Source of the DNA: a virus | Strand: one strand, 5' to 3' | Length of the DNA stretch: 24,326 bases | IMG/VR virus record: IMGVR_UViG_3300046028_005436 | Location: 1-24,326 of that record | In this document: positions 1-4,739 of the stretch, one piece after another | Position numbering within the stretch: the first letter of the stretch is position 1 | How the letters are laid out: each line of letters starts with the position of its first letter | The notes under the pieces: model-generated | Databases searched by the model: none | What the model saw: only the letters and a program-made list of their open reading frames with translations | What the model was told of the DNA's origin: nothing | Program-made: the position numbers and the translations under genes

Positions 1-1
1 A

Positions 2-166
2 AAGTTGCGTTGCAACAAATGTGGGTTCACAGTGAAACTAGATAAGCAAAGACTGGTCGGCTGTGGTTGTGACCCTGATGCGCCTTCGTGGATTGCGTTG
101 GAGAAGACTGGACGATTATTAAAAATGTCTGACGCGAACTATGATGTGATGGAAACCCATGCGTGA
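2..166 (+). CDS. Partial small zinc-ribbon-like protein (5' end missing)
   Basis: An open frame runs in from the window edge for 54 codons and stops with TGA. Counting from the first visible residue, cysteines 4, 7, 21 and 23 form a CxxC-x13-CxC arrangement typical of small zinc ribbons, so metal binding is likely. The C-terminal half is polar and has no recognisable domain. It is followed at once by other tiny rightward ORFs and whiB, suggesting one rightward transcript. The true start lies outside the window and the function is unknown. Confidence 0.5.
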   Translation, partial: KLRCNKCGFTVKLDKQRLVGCGCDPDAPSWIALEKTGRLLKMSDANYDVMETHA

Positions 167-257
167 CACTGGGAAACCTTCTCCGTGTCCGTGTGTTGGT
201 GAACTGATAACAAAGGAGATACAGTGTGGCAAATATGAGGAAGACGAAGACGACTGA
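159..257 (+). CDS. Possible 32-aa cysteine-containing micro-ORF
   Basis: An ATG overlaps the stop of the upstream zinc-ribbon ORF by 8 bases and opens 32 codons with cysteines at 10, 12 and 23 and a very acidic C-terminus. No good Shine-Dalgarno sequence precedes it. It overlaps the next ORF (226-360) by 32 bases in another frame, so it is doubtful. If real it would be another tiny metal-binding protein. Confidence 0.28.
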   Translation: MRDTGKPSPCPCVGELITKEIQCGKYEEDEDD

Positions 258-360
258 AGAAATTATTGCTGACTTAAGAAAGCAAGTACAGCAGTTACAA
301 GAGTTGATAAGCCAGTTGAAGGGTGACATGGCTTCTATTGAAAGGGAACTAAACCGATGA
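226..360 (+). CDS. 44-aa coiled-coil protein, GTG start
   Basis: The start is GTG, chosen because an AAAGGAG Shine-Dalgarno sequence lies 7 bases upstream (212-218). The product has a basic N-terminus (residues 4-9) followed by a continuous amphipathic helix rich in Gln, Leu and Glu, roughly residues 10-43, that reads as a short coiled coil. The TGA overlaps the ATG of whiB (ATGA), so the two genes are probably translationally coupled. No family is recognised. A small oligomerising or regulatory partner is possible but unproven. Confidence 0.6.
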   Translation: MANMRKTKTTEEIIADLRKQVQQLQELISQLKGDMASIERELNR

Positions 361-617
361 CAGCATTAAAGTATTTAGGATGGTTTGATGATGCGGTGTG
401 CAAAGGTATGGATGGCAACATCTTTTTCCCTGACACACCGACAGGTATCTCGACCAAAGGTATCTTCATTGATGCACAAGCAGTGTGTAAAGGTTGCTCT
501 GTGAAGAAGCAATGTCTTGCGTTTGCTATGGAAGCAGAAGAGTTTGAGCAACGTAGGTACGGTGTGTGGGGCGGCAAAACCCCTGCCGAGCGTTCGGTGT
601 TGCGTTCGGGATATTGA
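357..617 (+). CDS. whiB: WhiB-family Fe-S transcription factor
   Basis: The 86-aa product has the complete WhiB signature: four cysteines (C15, C44, C47, C53; C-Xn-CxxC-x5-C) that in this family hold a [4Fe-4S] cluster, the G-V-W-G-G turn at 69-73, and the following TPAER segment with a basic C-terminus. WhiB proteins bind region 4 of the principal sigma factor and redirect transcription. Phage copies such as the one in mycobacteriophage TM4 are known to interfere with host WhiB regulation. The start is coupled to the upstream ORF by ATGA, with a GAAAGGGA ribosome site inside that ORF. A terminator for the opposing operon begins at the stop codon. Family assignment is firm; the role in this phage is inference. 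Confidence 0.93.
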   Translation: MTALKYLGWFDDAVCKGMDGNIFFPDTPTGISTKGIFIDAQAVCKGCSVKKQCLAFAMEAEEFEQRRYGVWGGKTPAERSVLRSGY

Positions 618-665
618 AAAGCCCCACTCAACGCTAGGGAAGGGGAAACCTTTGCGGAATGGGGC
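617..665 (-). terminator. Rho-independent terminator of the leftward operon
   Basis: Read on the minus strand, bases 657-665 pair with 621-629 (GCCCCA/TGGGGC core, then a G-U pair and two more pairs). A further CGC/GCG pairing (632-634 with 654-656) sits inside after a 2-base bulge. The stem is followed by TTTT (617-620). The G-U pair forms only in the leftward transcript; the plus-strand version has a C-A mismatch and no U-tract. It lies 10 bases past the last leftward gene, between convergent genes. Confidence 0.7.
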
Positions 666-675
666 AGTTCAGGTC

Positions 676-969
676 TTAGTCTAACATGGTTTTGTTTATT
701 TTGCTCACCTTGTAATCTGCCAGTTTATAGAGCAGGCTGTTGTCGGCTGTTGTTTGTGCACATTCGGCGGTACGGAACTTGCAGGCTTTGTTGATGTCGC
801 GGGTGAAAGCGTGTTTGCGTTCTGTGCCACGCCACCAACCGTACTCTTTGCCTACTACTAGTCGGACTACTACATACAGGTATCGGGGGGTGTGTTGTAA
901 TGCCTGCTGTTTTTTGGTGTCTTGTCGTTGCCAGTTCCAGTAACGGTAACGACTGGCTGGTGTTCTCAA
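676..969 (-). CDS. 97-aa basic protein, TTG start, unknown function
   Basis: The frame has no ATG near its beginning. TTG at 967-969 is taken as the start because it overlaps the TGA of the upstream 48-aa gene (TTGA), the coupled arrangement used throughout this operon. The product is basic and aromatic-rich (RYRYWNW near the N-terminus, YGWW at about 43-46) with a hydrophobic strand around 31-40 and two cysteines (63, 70). No domain is recognised. It is the last gene of the leftward operon, directly before the terminator. Confidence 0.62.
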   Translation of the reverse strand: MRTPASRYRYWNWQRQDTKKQQALQHTPRYLYVVVRLVVGKEYGWWRGTERKHAFTRDINKACKFRTAECAQTTADNSLLYKLADYKVSKINKTMLD

Positions 970-1112
970 CTGTTCTCAAAGTCAGTGAGTTCATGTATTA
1001 AGACAGTCCAACCCCAACGCTTGCGTAGCACCTCTACCACCTCTCGTGCTGTGGGTTCGTTTGTTATCCATGTGTTGATGAAGTCATCTATGATGTCGTT
1101 GCTAGTTAGCAT
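966..1112 (-). CDS. 48-aa acidic/helical protein, unknown
   Basis: Two in-frame ATGs exist (1118 and 1112). The inner one is preferred because GGAG lies 6 bases upstream; the outer would sit directly on it and add two residues. The product has an acidic N-terminal helix and an Arg/Trp-rich middle (RKRWGWTV), the look of a small alpha/beta phage protein. It overlaps the 3' end of the upstream gene by 11 bases, and its stop overlaps the TTG of the next gene. Both junctions support translation. Function unknown. Confidence 0.65.
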   Translation of the reverse strand: MLTSNDIIDDFINTWITNEPTAREVVEVLRKRWGWTVLIHELTDFENS

Positions 1113-1314
1113 TGTCATCTCCACGTTGGTCATAAGGCAACTTGAAATATGATTGTGCAGTCTCCCGATATGCTTCGGGGGTTGTTGCCACCTTTCCTAG
1201 TTGCCATTTGTAACGGTCACGAATAGCCTGCTCACGCTCAATCTTTTTTAGATACTGTCTTGTTGCTACGGTGTACCCGACTGCGAACCATATGATTGCC
1301 ACTGCGTAGGTCAT
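1102..1314 (-). CDS. 70-aa single-pass membrane protein
   Basis: The N-terminus (residues 3-18, Ala/Ile/Val/Phe-rich) is a hydrophobic helix long enough for a membrane anchor. It is followed by a positively charged helix (KKIEREQAIRDRYKW) and a polar C-terminus. Topology would be a short outside N-terminus and cytoplasmic body by the positive-inside rule. The ATG overlaps the TGA of the upstream gene (1311-1314). No family is recognised; similar short anchored proteins are common among phage early genes. Confidence 0.7.
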   Translation of the reverse strand: MTYAVAIIWFAVGYTVATRQYLKKIEREQAIRDRYKWQLGKVATTPEAYRETAQSYFKLPYDQRGDDNAN

Positions 1315-1508
1315 TTCGTTTCTCCTGTTCTATCGTTGGGTGTGTTCTCTTCTACTTGAATATCTATAACCTCGCCACCTCGTTCTTTGGCTAGGTCGTA
1401 CTCTCCTGCTCTCCACTTTTCTTCTGCTTCTTCGGGTGTTTCTGCGTCAATGAAGTAGGTGGTAAGAGTTTCCTCTACAACATTGACCAAGTATTCTTTG
1501 GTGGTCAT
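1311..1508 (-). CDS. 65-aa DpnD/PcfM-like small protein
   Basis: The sequence starts with a strand (EYLVNVVEE), followed by a second strand ending in an Ala-Glu-Thr turn, then a helix (PEEAEEKWRAG). This beta-beta-alpha pattern with a 'sensing strand, AexxEEA helix' is seen in short DpnD/PcfM-like phage and plasmid proteins of unknown function. The same pattern occurs twice in the 128-aa gene encoded at 1712-2098. Start and stop both overlap neighbours by ATGA, so it is embedded in the coupled chain. The fold resemblance is by eye. Confidence 0.72.
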   Translation of the reverse strand: MTTKEYLVNVVEETLTTYFIDAETPEEAEEKWRAGEYDLAKERGGEVIDIQVEENTPNDRTGETK

Positions 1509-1684
1509 TGTGTCACCGCCTGTTTCATGCCCTGCTCAATCAACCACTGCGCCTGGTTCAACTGCTCAAGCATTGCGATAGTTTCCATTGGTGCTAACTC
1601 TCCTGTCCTAATACCGTCCGACAGTAAGAACCTCAAGTCCTCAAACTGGCGTACGATTTCTGCTCTGATAGTTTCTGTTGTCAT
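1505..1684 (-). CDS. 59-aa helical protein, unknown
   Basis: An AAAGGAG ribosome site sits 6 bases before the ATG at 1684. The product is almost all helix: residues 1-20 (TTETIRAEIVRQFEDLRF) and 33-58 with a Gln/Leu-rich face (MLEQLNQAQWLIEQ). This is typical of a small helical hairpin or dimer. The TGA overlaps the next ATG. The strong Shine-Dalgarno and coupling make it a confident gene despite its size; no function can be assigned. Confidence 0.75.
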   Translation of the reverse strand: MTTETIRAEIVRQFEDLRFLLSDGIRTGELAPMETIAMLEQLNQAQWLIEQGMKQAVTQ

Positions 1685-1711
1685 TGCTGTTCTCCTTTGT
1701 TGTTGTTTGTT

Positions 1712-2098
1712 TTATATTGAAGTATGTATCTCAAACTCATCTTTGTTTATGTAATCAAACACATCTCTTGCTACATCCTCGGCATCGTCTTCGTTCTCTG
1801 CTTCAACACAAACTCTGCTGATAACCGTGACCAAGAACTCCTCGTCCTCATCACCAAACTCCTCTGTGCTTTCGCACCTAACAAACTGCTCGGTCAGCGC
1901 ATCATCTTTGTATAGGTTCCACGCTTTCCAACAGTCCTCGTGTAGTCCCTCTTCAACTAGTTCAACATCATCAAACTCAAAGTCTCTCGCGGTGTACCAG
2001 TCGCCGTAGAACTCTTGTTTCATTCGGGCTACTGCTTCCGCTTCTGACTTGGCGTGTATCTTTTCTAAGTTCCAAACCGAAACCGAGTACTTGTTCAT
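1712..2098 (-). CDS. 128-aa protein with two DpnD-like repeats
   Basis: The start is placed at 2098, not at an upstream in-frame codon, because this ATG overlaps the TGA of the previous gene and has GGGAGAAG just ahead. Two similar modules are visible. Residues 1-25 (NKYSVSVW...HAKSEAEAVARM) and residues about 85-117 (EEFLVTVI...VEAENEDDAEDVARD) both show strand-strand-helix with an Ala-Glu-x-E-x-x-A turn. The middle and end are strongly acidic. The same motif occurs in the 65-aa gene at 1311-1508. Acidic, DNA-mimic-like composition is noted, but no function is claimed. Confidence 0.8.
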   Translation of the reverse strand: MNKYSVSVWNLEKIHAKSEAEAVARMKQEFYGDWYTARDFEFDDVELVEEGLHEDCWKAWNLYKDDALTEQFVRCESTEEFGDEDEEFLVTVISRVCVEAENEDDAEDVARDVFDYINKDEFEIHTSI

Positions 2099-2430
2099 TC
2101 TTCTTCTCCCTTTATGTAGCCGAGCGGATACCATTCGTCACCACATTCAGCACAGGTATAGCCATCGGGGTATCCCTCTTCGTATGCTGGTTGTGATGAT
2201 GCTCCTTTGTTTCTTGGTTCGTTAGCGCATTGAAAACAAACCAAACCACCCTCATCTAAAGAGATACCGATTGCCCCCTCTTCTGTTGGACAGTCTGAAT
2301 ATGGGTTCTCATTACCTTCGTTGTCTTCACACCCACACCAGTTGAATATCGCAACCTGTGTTTCGTGTGTTAGGTCAGCCATTTCGCCCCAACTGTAGGA
2401 GCGTTGGCTTGGGTCTGTGTCTTGCTTCAT
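2095..2430 (-). CDS. 111-aa cysteine-rich acidic protein (probable Zn binding)
   Basis: The ATG at 2430 is chosen because it overlaps the stop of the 58-aa gene upstream and is preceded by AAAGGG. Seven cysteines occur: C32, C34, C47, C65, C68, C93 and C96. The CxC...C, CxxC and terminal CxxC groups look like two zinc-binding knuckles; the last (YTCAECGDEWYP) resembles a rubredoxin-type half-site. The protein is strongly acidic. Role unknown; it sits mid-operon among other tiny genes. Confidence 0.8.
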   Translation of the reverse strand: MKQDTDPSQRSYSWGEMADLTHETQVAIFNWCGCEDNEGNENPYSDCPTEEGAIGISLDEGGLVCFQCANEPRNKGASSQPAYEEGYPDGYTCAECGDEWYPLGYIKGEEE

Positions 2431-2603
2431 GCTTGTACCCTTTCTGCTTGTTGTTTGTATTGTCTGACCTGACAAGCGTGTGCTAACCAGTACTGCTCTA
2501 ACGGGTCACCCCGTGTTGCTTTTGCGTTGCGGTCTGCTCGTTTCGCTTCCGCTTCATACGCTTTCAATATCGCGTTGATGTTCAGTTGCTTTGTGCGTGC
2601 CAT
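2427..2603 (-). CDS. 58-aa basic helical protein, unknown
   Basis: An open frame of 58 codons fills what would otherwise be a 130-base gap. It begins 3 bases after the TAA of the upstream gene and ends with a TGA overlapping the next ATG. The product is basic with long helices rich in Ala, Lys, Arg and Gln (NAILKAYEAEAKRADRNAKA and a C-terminal QVRQYKQQAERVQ). The Shine-Dalgarno is weak, so translation may depend on re-initiation after the upstream gene. No family recognised. Confidence 0.7.
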   Translation of the reverse strand: MARTKQLNINAILKAYEAEAKRADRNAKATRGDPLEQYWLAHACQVRQYKQQAERVQA

Positions 2604-2606
2604 GAG

Positions 2607-2963
2607 TTACGCCCAGTCGTGTGAGAGTGTGTAACCCCCACGATTTTCCACACCGTACAATGTCATTGACAAGTTGTGCACCAAGTGGTAGCCCAAGTCC
2701 ATACCGCCACCGCTCACCCTGATTGCTCGCTGTCCGTTGCGGTCATTCACCTTGTCACCCAACGCAAGTGCGCTAGTCCAAGTGATGTCAATGAGTTGCC
2801 CGTCTTCTACTGTCTTCAATGAGATGTCTTTAGAGAGCCCCGAAGAAGAGACATGACGCAAGATTGTATAAACCTTTGGGTCTGTCTGTCCTGCGAATAT
2901 CTCACGCAACCTCATCTTTGCTAGTTCCCTATCTACTGCTAACTGCGTCTTCTTCGTTATCAT
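2607..2963 (-). CDS. Conserved phage protein of unknown function, 118 aa
   Basis: The motif order (Y-T-I-L-R-H-V-S-S-S-G at about 32-42, an aliphatic DITW strand at 59-62, then GGGMDxGYHLVHNLS at 85-99) is one I recognise from a widespread uncharacterised family in phages and prophages. There the second motif commonly reads GGxGMDMGFHLVYxLS. Length fits that family. The start overlaps the upstream stop (ATGA), with GGGAAA upstream. The conserved Gly/Asp/His residues hint at a binding or catalytic site, but no activity is established. Confidence 0.85.
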   Translation of the reverse strand: MITKKTQLAVDRELAKMRLREIFAGQTDPKVYTILRHVSSSGLSKDISLKTVEDGQLIDITWTSALALGDKVNDRNGQRAIRVSGGGMDLGYHLVHNLSMTLYGVENRGGYTLSHDWA

Positions 2964-3145
2964 TGCTGTTTCCCTTTCTTGTTTGGTGTGATGTCGTATG
3001 TCTCAAACATGATGTTCTTTCCGTTTGCAAGTTGGACGAAAAACGATGTACCTAATTCGTCCACTGCTGTGTCGGTGATTGTCCCAGTCTGCCCACAGTA
3101 TGCGTGGAACTGATTGGTGACTGTCACCTTTTGTCCTACTTCCAT
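2960..3145 (-). CDS. 61-aa KOW/SH3-like small barrel protein
   Basis: The sequence reads as a compact five-strand barrel: VGQKVTV, a turn, GQTGTITDTAVDELGT, then SFFVQLANGKNIMFETYDITP, a pattern typical of KOW/SH3-like phage proteins. It is the first gene after the internal leftward promoter (3179-3207), giving a leader of about 27 bases with an AAGGGA ribosome site 8 bases before the ATG. The stop overlaps the next gene. The barrel call is by eye; function unknown. Confidence 0.75.
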   Translation of the reverse strand: MEVGQKVTVTNQFHAYCGQTGTITDTAVDELGTSFFVQLANGKNIMFETYDITPNKKGKQQ

Positions 3146-3178
3146 TGCTGGTTCCCTTCGTTGATGTTGATATGTCTA

Positions 3179-3207
3179 ACCGTAGTACGAATACTATGAG
3201 ATGTCAA
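3179..3207 (-). promoter_or_regulatory. Leftward sigma70-type promoter
   Basis: Read on the minus strand: -35 TTGACA (3202-3207), 17-base spacer, -10 TACGGT (3179-3184). The -35 is perfect and the -10 keeps the TAnnnT framework. It lies just upstream of the 61-aa gene starting at 3145, so it gives the distal half of the leftward operon its own promoter. A tRNA-like hairpin element lies immediately upstream of it. Confidence 0.65.
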
Positions 3208-3214
3208 GGATTAT

Positions 3215-3265
3215 CTTTTCATCGTGGGTGTCGGGGACTTGAACCCCGATGTCTGCCAGTCACCC
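3215..3265 (-). repeat. tRNA-like folded element, copy C (T-arm-like hairpin)
   Basis: On the minus strand an outer stem GGGTG/CACCC (3261-3265 with 3226-3230) encloses a weakly paired arm (3249-3260) and a hairpin CGGGG-TTCAAGT-CCCCG (3232-3248). A single A then joins the hairpin to the outer stem. The 5-bp stem and 7-base TTCAAGT loop match a tRNA T-arm exactly. The flank ACGATG-AAAAG-ATAA (3215-3225 and beyond) resembles that of copy B. No anticodon or D arm can be drawn, so it is not a complete tRNA. It could alternatively be the tRNA 3'-end portion of an attP site. Confidence 0.5.
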
Positions 3266-3275
3266 GACTTACTTG

Positions 3276-3473
3276 TTACCCGTTGGTAACTTTCATCCCG
3301 TCCGCCTGATGCCACGCTTCACCCTCACCCATAACGGGCTTCACCTTGTAATCTAGATTCCCGTAACGCTGGCGAGCGTCCACTATCTCCACCTCAAAAC
3401 ACAGTGCCGACCCTGCCACCTGTAACAGTGCTGTCTTGCCAATGTTCTGTGCTAGTTCTTGTGCGGTAGCCAT
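3276..3473 (-). CDS. 65-aa small phage protein, unknown
   Basis: An N-terminal helix (ATAQELAQNIGKTALLQ) is followed by beta strands (LCFEVEIVDARQRYG, DYKVKPV) and a GEGEAWHQADGMKV end. This short beta-barrel-like layout recurs in actinophage accessory proteins, where an aromatic 'G-x-A-W' segment is usual, but I know no function. The start is coupled to the previous gene by TAATG. It is the last gene before the copy C element and the internal promoter. Confidence 0.75.
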   Translation of the reverse strand: MATAQELAQNIGKTALLQVAGSALCFEVEIVDARQRYGNLDYKVKPVMGEGEAWHQADGMKVTNG

Positions 3474-3721
3474 TAGTTGCCTGCTTTCGCTTCTTCTCGT
3501 TCTTCTTGGACTTCGCGGTCTAGTCTCCGTACTTTTTTCAGTTGCTCTACTGCTTGCCCTGCTTTGTCCATCATGTGGTCATAGCCCCTAGCCCATGCGT
3601 AATCTAGGTCTTCTCTGTCCACCTGTTCTATGACTGTCTCCACTTCTTCCATCAACCGTTGCAGGTCTCGCTTCAAGTTGTCTAGTTCGGTTTCGTATCT
3701 GCTTGTTGCTTCTGTGTTCAT
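3473..3721 (-). CDS. 82-aa coiled-coil protein
   Basis: An upstream in-frame extension exists, but the start at 3721 is preferred because it overlaps the stop of a 41-aa membrane ORF (TAATG) and the extension is a shadow of that ORF. The product is a nearly continuous charged coiled coil (ETELDNLKRDLQRLMEEVETV and EQLKKVRRLDREVQEEREE) broken by an aromatic segment (DYAWARGYDHMMDKA, about 43-57). It ends in a TAATG overlap with the next gene. Unknown function; dimerisation is likely. Confidence 0.8.
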   Translation of the reverse strand: MNTEATSRYETELDNLKRDLQRLMEEVETVIEQVDREDLDYAWARGYDHMMDKAGQAVEQLKKVRRLDREVQEEREEAKAGN

Positions 3722-3846
3722 TAGTTGCCCCATTTCTGACGCTCTGTAATCGTCCCAAGATAAACCCCTGCTAGGAAGATACCGACAAGGCACATAAACA
3801 TCACTGCTTCGGGATAGTCCCGCAAAATATAGATAATCTCTTCCAT
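3721..3846 (-). CDS. 41-aa single-pass membrane micro-protein
   Basis: An ATG with GGGGAAAT just upstream opens 41 codons. Residues 14-33 (AVMFMCLVGIFLAGVYLGTI) are a clear transmembrane helix; a short acidic N-terminus precedes it and a charged tail (ERQKWGN) follows. Start and stop both form TAATG overlaps with neighbours, strong support for such a small gene. Small phage membrane proteins of this shape can act in lysis control or superinfection exclusion; here that is only a possibility. Confidence 0.65.
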   Translation of the reverse strand: MEEIIYILRDYPEAVMFMCLVGIFLAGVYLGTITERQKWGN

Positions 3847-3980
3847 TATTTCCCCGTTTCCGTTTCTTCTTCTTGTGTTGTGGCAACTATCGCCCCGACT
3901 ATTTCTTCTTTTGTTGCGGTCATTGGTAACGTCACCGTTGGACGGTCAAAACCTATGCCCATAATTACTATCTCACCCAT
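3846..3980 (-). CDS. 44-aa small acidic protein, unknown
   Basis: The ATG at 3980 has AAGGGA 7 bases upstream. An alternative in-frame ATG at 4016 would add 12 basic residues and lies within the conserved flank of the copy B element (its own AGGGA is 4 bases upstream), so two initiation sites are possible. The product has a hydrophobic strand (GEIVIMGIGFDRPTVTLPMT) and a helix with an acidic tail. It overlaps the next gene by TAATG. Confidence 0.65.
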   Translation of the reverse strand: MGEIVIMGIGFDRPTVTLPMTATKEEIVGAIVATTQEEETETGK

Positions 3981-4003
3981 ACATTTATCCCTTCGTTGCT
4001 TAT

Positions 4004-4062
4004 TCTGCTTTTGCATCGTTCCCTAGTGAGTTCGTGACACTCTGCCGACTGTATCGGACTAG
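4004..4062 (-). repeat. tRNA-like three-way-junction element, copy B
   Basis: Outer stem CTAGT/ACTAG (4023-4027 with 4058-4062) encloses two 4-bp hairpins with no spare bases except a 2-base linker: GAGT/ACTC (4028-4031 with 4039-4042, loop of 7) and CCGA/TCGG (4045-4048 with 4054-4057, loop of 5). The flank 4004-4027 is a near copy of 4374-4396. It lies in the gap between two leftward genes. Stem sequences differ from copy A while the pairing is kept. Confidence 0.6.
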
Positions 4063-4078
4063 AGATACCCCGAAGGGT

Positions 4079-4342
4079 TTACCATTCAGTTTCGGTCATT
4101 ATTTCCCAAGTATCGCCCGTCCATTTTTTTACAACGATTGACCCAACATAGTTGCCGTTGCTTAGGTCACGCCCTAGAAGATAGTTTCTTTTCTCTGCTC
4201 CTAGTAGTGCGTTTTCTTCCGTTGTGCACCTGAGAGTATAAAGTGGCGAATAGTTGCCACTCAATATCTGTATGGCGTATGGGTGCGTTTTGTCTGTGCG
4301 AATTGCTTTATCTTCTACGCCTTGCCATTCTTCTACTGTCAT
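4079..4342 (-). CDS. 87-aa protein, unknown
   Basis: The ATG at 4342 has GGGGACA 4 bases upstream. The product mixes strands and helices (PYAIQILSGNYSPLYTLRCTT, an ENALLGAEKRNYLLGRDL helix, then VGSIVVKKWTGDTWEIM), an alpha/beta fold with a single cysteine. No family is recognised. It is flanked on both sides by tRNA-like elements (copies A and B). A 15-codon micro-ORF (4339-4386) ends on its start codon. Confidence 0.75.
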   Translation of the reverse strand: MTVEEWQGVEDKAIRTDKTHPYAIQILSGNYSPLYTLRCTTEENALLGAEKRNYLLGRDLSNGNYVGSIVVKKWTGDTWEIMTETEW

Positions 4343-4386
4343 AATGTCCCCGTTCTGTAGTTGGATGTTGTTGTCTGCTTTCGCAT
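4339..4386 (-). CDS. Possible 15-codon leader ORF
   Basis: ATG at 4386 lies in the conserved flank of the copy A element, with AGGGA immediately ahead. It opens MRKQTTTSNYRTGTL and stops with a TGA overlapping the ATG of the 87-aa gene. The AGGG is also the 3' strand of the element's outer stem, so folding could hide the ribosome site. The coupling suggests a leader peptide, but an ORF this short may be chance. Confidence 0.2.
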   Translation of the reverse strand: MRKQTTTSNYRTGTL

Positions 4387-4429
4387 TGTCCCTAGTCCCG
4401 ATTGAACGGGCACGCCTGACGCGCTAGGG
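4374..4429 (-). repeat. tRNA-like three-way-junction element, copy A
   Basis: Outer stem CCCTAG/CTAGGG (4390-4395 with 4424-4429) encloses hairpin CCCG/CGGG (4397-4400 with 4407-4410, loop of 6, TTCAAT on the minus strand) and hairpin CGC/GCG (4413-4415 with 4421-4423, loop of 5), with a 2-base linker. The flank 4374-4396 repeats at 4004-4027 with three substitutions and one indel. No U-tract follows on the minus strand, so it is not an ordinary terminator. Confidence 0.6.
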
Positions 4430-4436
4430 GAATTGT

Positions 4437-4646
4437 CTAGAGTCCGCAAGCCTTGAAGAATGTGTCAGGCTTGAAATTTGGGTTATCTTGCTGTAATCCC
4501 TGTTGAAGGTTGCGAATTGTCATTGAAATTGCTACCGCCATATGTGACTCTATATCTTTGATGTTGCTTTCCCCGTAGATGTCTCTGACTTCTTGAACAC
4601 TTCGGCGGACACAATCCGCTATGAGTTGGTAATCTTTTCTTGTCAT
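4437..4646 (-). CDS. 69-aa conserved-type small phage protein
   Basis: This is the first gene of the leftward operon, about 40 bases downstream of the predicted transcription start, with AAGGGG 7 bases before the ATG. It begins MTRKDYQLIAD, has a long helix (ADCVRRSVQEVRDIYG), and ends in NPNFKPDTFFKACGL. The 'KDYxLIA ... NPxFxxxxFxxACG' frame is one I have seen in many small phage and mobile-element proteins, always of unknown function. Likely all-helical. Confidence 0.8.
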   Translation of the reverse strand: MTRKDYQLIADCVRRSVQEVRDIYGESNIKDIESHMAVAISMTIRNLQQGLQQDNPNFKPDTFFKACGL

Positions 4647-4693
4647 TCTTTGCCCCTTGTCTGTAGTAGTTGTTGCTATCCCTTACAAATACA

Positions 4694-4722
4694 ACTATAC
4701 AGGGACGTAATACACTTGTCAA
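4694..4722 (-). promoter_or_regulatory. Main leftward early promoter
   Basis: On the minus strand: -35 TTGACA (4717-4722), spacer of 17, -10 TATAGT (4694-4699). Upstream of the -35 lies an A/T-rich stretch (about 4723-4750, with runs of A on the minus strand) that could serve as an UP element, then three short repeats. The first gene starts at 4646. This is the strongest promoter in the window and should work with the host principal sigma factor. Confidence 0.9.
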
Positions 4723-4739
4723 GTCTTTTTTCAATATTC

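Noticed and set aside
3226-3300. Complete tRNA gene on the minus strand
   Set aside because: The T-arm is perfect, but no 7-bp acceptor, anticodon arm or D arm can be drawn at standard distances.
4066-4078. ACCC-CGAA-GGGT hairpin after the 87-aa gene as a terminator
   Set aside because: Only 4 bp and no U-tract on the minus strand; the operon clearly continues.
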